From NCBI RefSeq assembly GCF_001039355.2, contig NW_019775785.1:3529-67528 (forward strand): a stretch of 64,000 bases of DNA. The letters are read 5' to 3'. The notes under the pieces are model-generated. The model had not been told where the DNA came from. It searched no databases and saw only the letters and a program-made list of their open reading frames with translations. The DNA is from Lingula anatina. Lineage: Eukaryota > Brachiopoda > Lingulata > Lingulida > Lingulidae. Below are positions 28,726 through 40,700 of the stretch, piece after piece; the stretch's first letter is position 1, and the number at the start of each line of letters is the position of its first letter. Both the position numbers and the translations under genes were made by a program.

Positions 28726-31700
28726 ATGGCTCAGAGCAATCCTGGTCCCATGGAACTTTTCCTTGCTCAGGCAAACCAGGAGATGACTGCAAGCCCAATG
28801 GACAGTGAGAATGATGATGAAGATGATGAAATGGACATAACATTTGATGATCTCTTGTCCCCTGGCCAGCATCCTTCTTCTGATTTAATAACAAAATATC
28901 TTAAAGGTTGGTGAAGATGCATTAACGAATTTTTCTTTACTATGACTGATATGATATGACATGAAGTGTATCAACTTACATGCATGTACATTATATGTGT
29001 TGAAGAACATTAATGTGATTATTGTATTGTAAGTGTTAGATACAGCATATCTCTCGTGTTAGTCAAAGCTAACACATTTACTAACAAGGCTTGTTATCAA
29101 AGCATGGTCAGGCATCATTTTACTAATATTAATTGCATAATAATTAAATTAAGATTAACATTTTGATATCAGTTAAAGGAAAAACACTTTGAATACTGTC
29201 ACCCTATGTTATATTCATTTTAACCTCCTATCCTTTATAATGGTGTTCTTTAGGTGAAATGACATTTCTCCAGTTACAAGATGCTGTCAGGTCCAAACGA
29301 CGTAAAGAGGAAAATGTTGTGTCCCTAGAGACAGCTGACCAACCTCTGGACATTGAGAAGCTGACCAAAATGGTCCAGGATATGGAGCAGTCTCAAAGTG
29401 GTATGTTTTAGAACTAGAATTAATTACATAAGGTATTGCCTGGGTTTTAGTGATTTTGAAATTAAAGGGCATTGTTTTAAAATATTTATGTACTTGATAT
29501 AAATACTGTTTATCAGTGTGTTTTTATATATTTTTTGTCATTAGTGCACATATTTATATGCCACAAGATACCAAAAATGGGAGTTTAGCCCAAAAAATTT
29601 AGTAAACAGACTTTCGTGTTATGAGCAATCTTTTAGTTCTTGCCTGCCATCTCTGTATCGTTCTAGCTTGAAAATATCACTCAAGATCAATACAAAAGTG
29701 GCCTTCAAAACGTGTTGAAATTATGCTGTTGTGCAATACACTCTAATTCAACAAAAAAAGAAGAAAAAAGAAAAGTATAGGCTGTCTTTAGAAATAGATA
29801 ATCAGAAGCTTAAAAATTGTGAAAATCTTATAAACTGTCTCTATAAAGACTTTTTTCGCTGTATTGATTGATTATTTGGAATTGATATTTTCTTGTACAT
29901 TAAAATCTTATTCATCCCTCTAGGAGACTCTGATGCAGAACCCAGTGCTGAAACCAGTACCACAGTTGGTGAATTGCCTGCTACGCCAAGAAAACGGAGG
30001 AGGGTATGGCTTTATACATGTTTGTTAATTTGTATATATCACTTGATAGATAAATTACTTTAACCAGGCCTTATAAACAGAATAGGCGTTTGTGCTCACG
30101 AATCTAAGGCTCATGTGAGCAGTTATCATTTATGAGGCCTGTTCCCCCTCCTAGGTCATGATGGCGCTGCCATACTGAATCTGGCTCCAGTTGTCTCCAT
30201 CTCTGGGAGCCATGTGTGAGGGCTGGACTCATGGCAAAGTGCTTTTTGGTTCACTCAGCGTGTTATTTGACAATTTTAAAGTGTGGTCCTTTTTGGGCTA
30301 TTACTTCTCTCTGAGAAATTATTTCATTTTTCACTGGTATATTTATAACTTTATGAAAGTTTTAAAAAAATTATATTCATATATAACCACATCAAGGCTG
30401 AACTAAAAAATTACACAAGATGCAAAAGTTGATCTTAATTAGCTCAAGAAATCTAAAACTTACTATGATTTATCATCAGTTCATCATTGTCTTGTCTGAA
30501 AATATTTTTTGACAGAGCATTTCAATTGGTGGACTTATAGTAAAATGATCTTTGAGATTGTGAACAATTTCAGAGAGCCAAGAGGACTAAATTACCCAAG
30601 GAGCTCCAAGGTCTGATGGGAGAAGCCAACCTCAAATTTGCCCGCGGTGAAACCCAAGAGGCAATAGCCATGTGTAATGAGTGCATCAGGCAAGGTGAGG
30701 TTAAGGTTGGTTTTATAACAGTGTGATCATTCAGTTTGTTTGTTTCTCAATATTTCTTGTATATTTATATGCATAGCCTTTTAAGGGCTGCTGAAGGCAG
30801 TTTAAGGCTGCTCTTGCTTCTTTTTATTATGACATAAAGTTTTATAAAATAGAATCTCCACATTTTTTATAATTATGCATGTATATCTATTCACAATATA
30901 CAAAAGAAGAATGAAAATAAGAAGGTCAGCATTTTCAACCATTTTTGTGCATTTGTAGATCATTTGCTTATTTATAAGAGATGATATTCCCCATTGTACT
31001 TGTATCAAGATGTTGTTGATTTGGTACTTGTACTGTCTTCTTGAAATTTGTAGTGCCCACTGCATATGAGCCATACCAGACTCTTGGAATGTTATATGAA
31101 GAAATGGGAGACACGGAAAAGTCATTGCAGGTAGGAACAGTGATGAGAAACATGAAAGGCAAAGTACTAAAAGTTTGCAAAACTGTTTGAAGCGGCTTGA
31201 AATGTTTCATATCTATATGAATCATAGAGATATGGTAATCTTCACTTCAACTTGTTTACTTTTTGCAAGATGGCTATTCTTGCCATTGGTCATTCCTTTG
31301 TTCATAGGCTTCACCGTTACTTGGACCTGGGACTTTGGGTTTTCTTATTCTGTTCAATGGCATGACAAAGGCCCCTTAGCTAGTTGGATTTGACTTCCAT
31401 GTTCTTGTGCAGGTCCACCTGAACCTAGTTAAAGGGATAATAACTCTTCGTATGAGACCTATATTTCACAATAGAAACCTTGTGAATAACTCATAGAAAT
31501 ATAATATATTCTGTTTTACCAAAAAAACAGCAGTTATAGCTTTTATTCTGATATTTGAACTTGTCTTTAGACCACGTGACCTCCATTGATGTCTATACTC
31601 TGTTAAAATCTCTTAAGAGATTTTAACAAAAAACCAAACTTTTTAGAAAAAAACCAGGGACTAACTTTGAATGTAAAAATGGATTCATTAACCATTGGTA

Positions 31701-34700
31701 AGTATGGGAAAATTGTTGTTTACTCCAGGAAAATTCATTTTTTGGCCGAAACGAAGAGTTATTATTGCTTTAATATGGTTTTAGGCTCTAATCTGGACAT
31801 ACCTCCTTTTCAATTAGGGAAAAGCCTTGATTAACTATAATTACAGAAAATGCATATGGATTATGGCATCTCACAGAGTGTTGAAAGTCAAGTGCACCAC
31901 AGGACCCGCCTTCCTCATCCCTCATACAGCGCAAATGTAGATAGCCTTCAACATTTTTTTGGTATTGACCGACAAGTATTATTATACTTTCCTGTTATCT
32001 ACGTGTTCTTTTATATTTCAGCTTTCTTTAATAGCTGCCCATCTTAACCCCAATGACTCTGAAGAATGGATAAAACTGGCAGAAATGTCTCTTGAACTAA
32101 ACAATGAACAGCAGGCCTTACATTGCTATACTAAAGGTAAGAACAATATCTGTTTTGTCTGAGTAGACTAAATCCTCAGTTTCAAAACTGATGCACCGTC
32201 CTTTTAATGGATTTTACAATACTTGGTAAGATTAAGAATGTGATGAGATAATGCATCTCATGTTTCAGCCGTGAAATATGACAAGACAAACAAAGATGTG
32301 ATGGTTGACAGATGTAAACTCCTGGAGAAGATGGGTGACTTAAAGCATGCACTGGAGGGTTACCACCAGATAATGAACATACTGCCCAAAGAAAATGGTG
32401 AAGAATATGTCCAATTAGCCAGGGAGGTGACCAAGGTAACCATTAGTGTTAGATAATTGATGTTTTTGATTGCATGTTTCTGTGTTTGTATCTTGATAAT
32501 TGAATTGATATTTACATTGTAGCTTGTATGATTATTCAACAAATTTGTTGGTAAATTCAATGTGTGAATTAAGAAGTTAAAACTGTCTTCACAAAACATA
32601 ACAATGTGATATTCTGTGGCCATAACGAGTCATAATTATTTAAAATTTTTATGCTTACAGAACTATCATGAAATGGGTGATGTTAAATCTGCACTTGAGA
32701 CTATGTCCAAAACCTTTCAGCTACATCCCTCATTTATCACATCAGAAGGTATGTCTTCTTTTCAAGGTGACAAATACTGTATGTTCTCAATAAAGCTTGT
32801 TATCAGCATTCAGCTTGCATCTATGTGCATCATATTTATTTTGTGCTTTAAATTGTTGCATTCTCAGCTTTCATTGTTTTATACCTATTTTCCAGATGTG
32901 AATGTCATGGTGGAGCTCCACATGGCACAGAAAAATTATGAGCAAGCCTTTCAGGTATGACATTACAACCGTTTTTTACTATTTTTGCACACCTCACATT
33001 CACTTTCAGTTATTTATTTATACCAATGCTCAGTGTATAAAATCATTACAACCAGGAGTTGAAAAATTGATGCAGAGCTGGTTGAAACCTGAAAAAAATC
33101 TCATCTGAATTTTTGCTCATTTACTTATTATTGAAACCTTAGACTAAAGCAATAAACAAGTGAGCTATATTGGCCTAAAATTATTTTCTTATAGTTTCTA
33201 CATTTTCTGTATGTTTCAGGTTTTAATAGACAACTGTGGCCTTAAGCTTGAATTGAACATTCCTGATGACGAGGAACCTGTCAATATGCACAATGTTATT
33301 TTAAAAGGACTGCATCCAGTTAGGTAATTGACTTATGAGATTTTTTTTTTTTTTTTGGGGGGGGGGGGTAGATGCTCTGTCAAAAATTGTGAATATTTTT
33401 TTTTTTTTTTGGGGGGGGGGGGAGCACATATTTATCTTTCATCTTAAAAAGTACCCACTGAAAAAAAATTAAATGAATAAATGTTTTTCCTGTTCTTAAA
33501 CCAGTCTGTCCCCTTTGCAGATTATATACTGTTTTTCTTGTTTTTAATGGGATTGTATTTATATCTCCATGTTTTGAGTTTTGAAAACTCTTGTCTGTGT
33601 GACACTAGCTGTGTAAAATTTGATGAAAATGTTTTAATGAAAAAATGGGGACACAAGGCATGTTTACCAATAGGTGATACTGTACTGTAATAATACCTTA
33701 AGTTGTTGTTTTTCAGTTGTCAGGTTCCTGATGTTCTTCCCATAGATCTGAGGGTAAAAGTTGGTGTTCTTCTTATCCAGCTTGGTTTCTACACGCCAGT
33801 AGAGGCAAGTACAGACTGTGCACTAAAATCATACTGAAAGAAAGGGAGTTTGCTTAGGATAAGCATAGACATAATTTTTAACACCCTAAGCTAATAATAT
33901 TTTAATAAATCTCTCTGATTTTATAATGTTAAGTTATGGTTTTAGGCAGTTTTGTATTGAATTTACTTGGCTGTGCCCAAACAAATATTAATCTGTCAAA
34001 TTTTAGAGTGTCCTGTGCCCATTGTTTGAAGAGACACCCAATGATTATGGAGACCTGTACCTGGATGTGGCTGAGGCATACATGGACAAGACTGACAACA
34101 GACTAGCAAAATCTATTCTCAACAAATTAGTCCACTCTGAAAAATACAACCTGGTAGGTAACAACAGTGTATTTATACAATATGGAATTTGCTTATATTG
34201 TATATTCATAGTAACTGTTATAGAAACTCTCGTCAAATTGTCTCTTTCCCACATGTAGCAAGTTTTATTCTACAAGTCCCAGTTACATTTCACTACCAGC
34301 ATGAAACACCATTGAAGACATGGGCACATTTTGCAAAATAGTCCCTTTTGATAAGTATTTGATTTTCCCAGCCTGCTGTTTGGTTACGGTATGCAGAGTG
34401 CCTGAGTGCATTAGGAGAGCTCCAGATGGCAGCTGACGCCTATAAACATGTGGTTGAACAGGCTCCCTCTCACTACTCTGCCAGGGTGTCTCTGTCCAAT
34501 ATACAACAACAGCTGGGGAAGCCTGAGGAAGCTTTGAAAGCTTTGTCTCAAGGTAAGAGCTTATTAAATGTATCAAGATTTGGATATGATCTGAAATGAT
34601 TTAGATAATTGTACCACCAGCGTTAGCACTGGCGGTACACATGGTTTCGGTCCCGTCCGGATCGTTCCGCCGGCCCGCCAGCCCCGCCGGCTCGGGCCGC

Positions 34701-37700
34701 TACTGTTACCCCTTCTCCTCCCAGACGGTAAGGGCCCCNTGCTCTTGCTTCATTTTATTATGACATACAGTTTTATAAAATAGAACCTCCACATTTTCTT
34801 TAATTATGCTTGTATATCTATTCACAATATACAAAAGAAGAATGAAAATAAGAAGTTCAGCATTTTTAACCATTTTGTGCATTTATAGATCATTTACTTA
34901 TTTATAAGAGATAATATTCCCCATTGTACTTGTATCTAGATGTTGTTGATTTGGTACATGTACTGTCTTCTTGAAATTTGTAGTGCCCACTGCATATGAG
35001 CCATACCAGACTCTTGGGATGTTATATGAAGAAATGGGAGACACGGAAAAGTCATTGCAGGTAGGAACAGTGATGAGAAACATGAAAGGCAAAGTACTAA
35101 AAGTTGCAAAACTGTTTGAAGCGGATTGAAATGTTTCATATCTATATGAATCATTGAGATATGGTAATCTTCACTTCAACTTGTTTACTTTTTGCAACAT
35201 GGCTATTCTTGCCACTGGTCATTCCTTTGTTCATAGGCTTCACCGTTACTTGGACCTGGGACTTTGGGTTCTCTTATTCTGTTCAATGGCATGACAAAGG
35301 CCCCTTAGCTAGTTGGATTTGACTTCCATGTTCTTCTGCAGGTCCACTTGAACCTAGTTAATATGGTTTTAGGCTCTAATCTGGACATACCTCCTTTTCA
35401 ATTAGGGAAAAGCCTTGATTAACTATAATCACAGAGAATGCATTGGGATTATGGCATCTCACAGAGTGTTGAAAGTCAAGTGCACCACACGACCCGCCTT
35501 CCTCATCCCTCATACATCGCATATGTAGATAGCCTTCAACATTTTTTTGGTAATGACCGACAAGTATTATTGTACTTTCCTGTTATCTATGTGTTCTTTA
35601 TTAATTTCAGCTTTCTTTAATAGCTGCCCATCTTAACCCCAATGACCCTGAAGAATGGATAAAACTGGCAGAAATGTCTCTTGAACTAAACAATGAACAG
35701 CAGGCCTTACATTGCTATACTAAAGGTAAGAACAATATTTGTTTTGTCTGAGTAGACTAAATCCTCAGTTTTTGCAACTGACGCACTGTCCTAGTCAACT
35801 ACTTCATCTCAAATTTCCGGACTAATATATGTACATGCTTGCTTGCCTTGACTGAACTGGAATTGAAGTTTTATGGCATCAGACACATACAGGTCTAGTC
35901 TAATAGCCTGGTTATTGTGTAACAGAGTCATCTCTGTGGTGTAACAGTGTCCCCTGCTTGACACAGCCAATAGATTATTTTCTGCCTAAATGACAGAAAG
36001 CGAACTTTGAGAGAACTTGTGAAATGAAATGAAGTTTATCCCCTGTAGCACAATTGCGTGGTAGAAACTCTCAAAACATGCAGGAATAGCTGGTCCACTA
36101 AGATATAATGCTTGAAACTTGGCGCTGTAAATTTCAAACAAACTTGCCAGATGGTCAAAGTTCAATAAGTGTGCATATTTAAAGGTTCTAAAATGAATAT
36201 TCTAACATGTATTGGGCTTAAAAATCAGAGTATTATAGATAGCACTTTTTTAAACAGATTTTACAATACTTGGTAACATTAAGAATGTGATGAGATAATG
36301 CATCTCATATTTCAGCTGTGAAATATGACAAGACAAACAAAGATGTGATGGTTGACAGATGTAAACTCCTGGAGAAGATGGGTGACATTAAGCATGCACT
36401 GGAGGGTTACCACCAGATAATGAACATACTGCCCAAAGAAAATGGTGAAGAATATGTCCAATTAGCTAGGGAGGTGACCAAGGTAACCAGTGATGTTAGA
36501 TAATTGATGTTTTTGATTGCATGTTTCTGTGTTTGTATCTTGATAATTGAATTGATATTTACATTGTAGCTTGTATGATTATTCAACAAATTTGTTGGTA
36601 AATTCAATGTGTGAATTAAGAAGTTAAAACTGTCTTCACAAAACATAACAATGTGATATTCTGTGGCCATAACAAGTCATAATTATTAAAAATTTTTATG
36701 CTTACAGAACTATCATGAAATGGGTGATGTTAAATCTGCACTTGAGACTATGTCCAAAACCTTTCAGCTACATCCCTCATTTATCACCTCAGAAGGTATG
36801 TCTTCTTTTCAAGGTGACTAATACTGTATGTCCTCAATAAAGCTTGTTATCAGCATTCAGCTTGCCTCTATGTGCATCATATTTATTTTGTGCTTTAAAC
36901 TGTTGCATTCTCAGCTTTCATTGTTTTATACCTATTTTTTAGATGTGAATGTCATGGTGGAGCTCCACATGGCACAGAAAAATTATGAGCAAGCCTTTCA
37001 GGTATGACATTCCAACCGTTTTATACTCTGAATAGAGTCTTTTTCACGGTCACGTGACTTCTGCTAAATTATCCGCGGGAACGCGAGATTTTGCGGGATT
37101 TGAAGTTTCAGGGGGAAAGTGTGGAGTGTACACGACGGACGCCATATCGAGGAGTGCTCATTTCAATCTGAATTTTCAAAGTTTCGTAACATGTTAACAC
37201 CTGATTTTTTTCGAAAACATATTCATGGGAGCAGTTGGAATAGAAATTTAGCAGAAGTACCTGATGACTTTTCAATGAAAGAACTAAAAACATACCTCAT
37301 CGACAGCAAAGATAGGACATTCGGTACTTTTGTAGTATACCCCCCCACCCTGTAACTTCCTGAAACTTTCATTTTTCAAACATTTTTTTACAGTGTCTTT
37401 TGCACCTATGTCAAAGCTGTTGAAATAAAATGTTTTTGTAATTACCTGTGGTCTTTTTTATTAGTTTTAATCACGTTTAATCCACCCCATTGAAATACAA
37501 TGTGAAAATTTACAATGTAACCGCAGCTTGCTGCGTTTTCGTTGGCTAACTCTACCTTATTTTATGTGAACATAGGATTGATACATTGTATACTTGGATT
37601 TCCTCTGTGAAATTATTATGAGCTACTTGTTCACATAAAATTACCTTAGGGTTAGCCAACGAAAATGCAGCAAGTTATTGACTGTGAGTGTAAATTGAAG

Positions 37701-40700
37701 TTTCTAACTTTGAATTTCAATGGGCTGGATTAAACGTGATTAACACTAATAAAAAGTCCACAGGTAATTACAAAAGCATTTTATTTCAACAGCTTTGACA
37801 TGGATAAACAATAAAATGTAAAAAACTGTTTGAAAAGTGAAAGTTACAGAAAGTTACAGGGTGAGGGGGGGGTATACTACAAAAGTACCGAAGGCCCCTT
37901 CTACTCTTTCCCCCTGAGAAACAGTCCCGCACAAAATGGCGCGAACTGCGCATGCTCACGATTTCGTGGAAAAGACTCTATTCCAAAATGGAAGGAATAT
38001 TTTTGCACACCTCACATTCACTTTCAGTTATTTATTTATACCAAAGCTCTGTGTATAAAATAATTACAACCAGGAGTTTAAAAATTGATGCAGAGCTGGT
38101 TATATCTCATCTGCATTTTAGCACATTTGCTTATTAATGAAACCTTAGACTAAAGCAATAAACAAGTGAGCTATTTTGGGCCTAAAATTATTTTCTTATA
38201 GTTTCTACATCTTCTGTATGTTTCAGGTTTTAATAGACAACTGTGGCCTTAAGCTTGAATTGAACATTCCTGATTATGAGGAACCTGTCAATATGCACAA
38301 TGTTATTTTAAAAGGACTGCATCCAGTTAGGTAATTGACTTATGAGATTTTAAGGGGGGGGGGGGGGGAGATGCTCTGTCAAAAATTGTGAATATTTTTT
38401 TTTTGGGGGGGGGAGCACATTTTTCTTTCATCTTAAAAAGTACCCATTGAAAAAAAATCAAATGAATAAATGTTTGCTCTTCAACCTGTTTGTTCCCTTT
38501 GCAGATTATATACTGTTTTTCTTGTTTTAATGGGATTGTATTTATATCTCCATGTTTTGAGTTTTGAAAACTCTTGCCTGTGTGACACAAGCTGTGTAAA
38601 ATTTGATGAAAATGTTTTAATGAAAAAATGGGGACACAAGGCATGTTTACCAATAGGTGATACTGTACTGTAATAATACCTTAAGTTGTTGTTTTTCAGT
38701 TGTCGGGTTCCTGATGTTCTTCCCATAGATCTGAGGGTAAAAGTTGGTGTTCTTCTTATCCAGCTTGGTTTCTACACGCCAGTAGAGGCAAGTACAGACT
38801 GTGCACTAAAATCATACTGAAAGAAAGGGAGTTTGCTTAGGATAAGCATAGACATAATTTTTAACACCCTAAGCTAATAATATTTTAATAAATCTCTCTG
38901 ATTTTATAATGTTAAGTTATGGTTTTAGGCAGTTTTGTACTGAATTTACTTGGCTGTGCCCAAACAAATATTAATCTGTCAAATTTTAGAGTGTCCTGCG
39001 CCCATTGTTTGAAGAGACACCCAATGATTATGGAGACCTGTACCTGGATGTGGCTGAGGCATACATGGACAAGACTGACAACAGACTAGCAAAATCTATT
39101 CTCAACAAATTAGTCCACTCTGAAAAATACAACCTGGTAGGTAAAAACAGTGTATTTATGCAATATGGAATTTGCTTATATTGTATATTCATAGTAACTG
39201 TTATAGAAACTCTCGTCAAATTGTCTCTTTCCCACATGTAGCAAGTTTTATTCTACAAGTCTCAGTTACATTTCACTGCCAGCATGAAACACCATTGAAG
39301 ACATGGGCACATTTTGCAAAATAGTCCCTTTTGATAAGTATTTAATTTCCCCAGCCTGCTGTTTGGTTACGGTATGCAGAGTGCCTGAGTGCATTAGGAG
39401 AGCTCCAGATGGCAGCTGACGCCTATAAACATGTGGTTGAACAGGCTCCCTCTCACTACTCTGCCAGGGTGTCTCTGTCCAATATACAACAACAGCTGGG
39501 GAAGCCTGAGGAAGCTTTGAAAGCTTTGTCTCAAGGTAAGATCTTTTCAAAAATTTATCAAGATTTGGATATAATCTGAAATGATTTGGATCATTATTTT
39601 CAGAAATGTGTATAGTACAGCCATGCCATGAAGCAAAAATTGTCTAAAGAATACTGGCAAGTGAATGAAATAAATACAAATTAGATACAGCAGCAAAATA
39701 TTTGAGTAGATGAGATCTAGAAAGTGAAGCGTATAAACTGTTTTGAATATTTCAGATGATGAAAGCTTTACAGAAGAGGAGGAAGACCTACTCCCTCAGG
39801 TGATTATACTATGTAGCTAACATTTTTATGGGTCAGTTTTAATTGTTGATTTTTATTTCTTTTCTCTTGATCAAGGGGGGTTTGAATTTACACATATGTA
39901 AATAATCACCATAACACAGGTACATAACTTTTTTTTTGCTGCAGGATGTACGTCTGCTGCTGCATAAATCCATGCTGTTGTGTTCCCAAGGCAAAATGGA
40001 AGAGTGTTTAAAGATCACAAAGAGGCTACTTTTTGCTTACAAATTAACACCAGCCATTAAAAAGGGTGAGTTGTTCATGCAAAATATTTAAAATAACTGT
40101 TGTTTTCTACTCTAATTACTCAGCAAGATACATTTGTGGAGAAACAGTGCAAAACATTTAAGGTGATATCATACAGTGTATGATCATGGACTTATGAATA
40201 ATGTACACATAATGTTAATTTGTTTTCTTATTTTTAACCAATGTTCAAAGGATGTGCCTACATGTTTTCTTTCAGCCATGATGCATGCCCAAGCCCAGAA
40301 AGGAAAATTTGAAGCTATCAAAACAACCCTTGGTGTTGAAATAGAAAATAAAATTAAAACAGGCAAGTGTGTCAATAAAATTTGTTATTCCAGTTTAAGT
40401 TATTTAAAAGGCCAGAATAGGGTGATAATAAGTTTGTTTGAATTATGTAAACTTAAGTTTTGTACTTATGATTAATATACATCAAAATTTAAGCGTGCTA
40501 TGTATGTATTTTTAAGGAAAATTCCATTTTATGAAGAAAATGTATGAAAGACGCAAGTTAATATTTTTTCTTCTTTATATAATAGATTGTTTTTCCTAGT
40601 TTAAATCACAACTTTAGCATATTAGCATGATATAAAGCATTGGTATTTGTGGAGCATCTAACTTTGCTATTTGTATTGTGATGTTATAAAAAAGGGTGTT

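Larger units (their letters stand above)
34740..39594 (+). repeat. GTF3C3 duplicated block B (exons 5-13)
   Basis: Coding exons 34984-35060, 35611-35725, 36316-36482, 36708-36795, 36943-37001, 38227-38330, 38700-38787, 38990-39136 and 39355-39535 match block A one to one in length and phase. The block lacks the 337-bp MITE of block A. It carries an extra segment of about 460 bases (about 35792-36248) and a foldback element of about 950 bases (37030-37983). All splice sites remain intact, including the GC donor after 38787. Confidence 0.93.

Noticed and set aside
37119-37355. A 78-codon open frame as a host gene
   Set aside because: It lies wholly within the left arm of the foldback element inside an intron and is absent from block A. 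It is better treated as element cargo.
34740-39594. Block B as an independent second GTF3C3 gene
   Set aside because: It has no start, no first four exons and no own terminal exons, and it shares exact exon phases with block A. It is a block within one gene model, not a gene.
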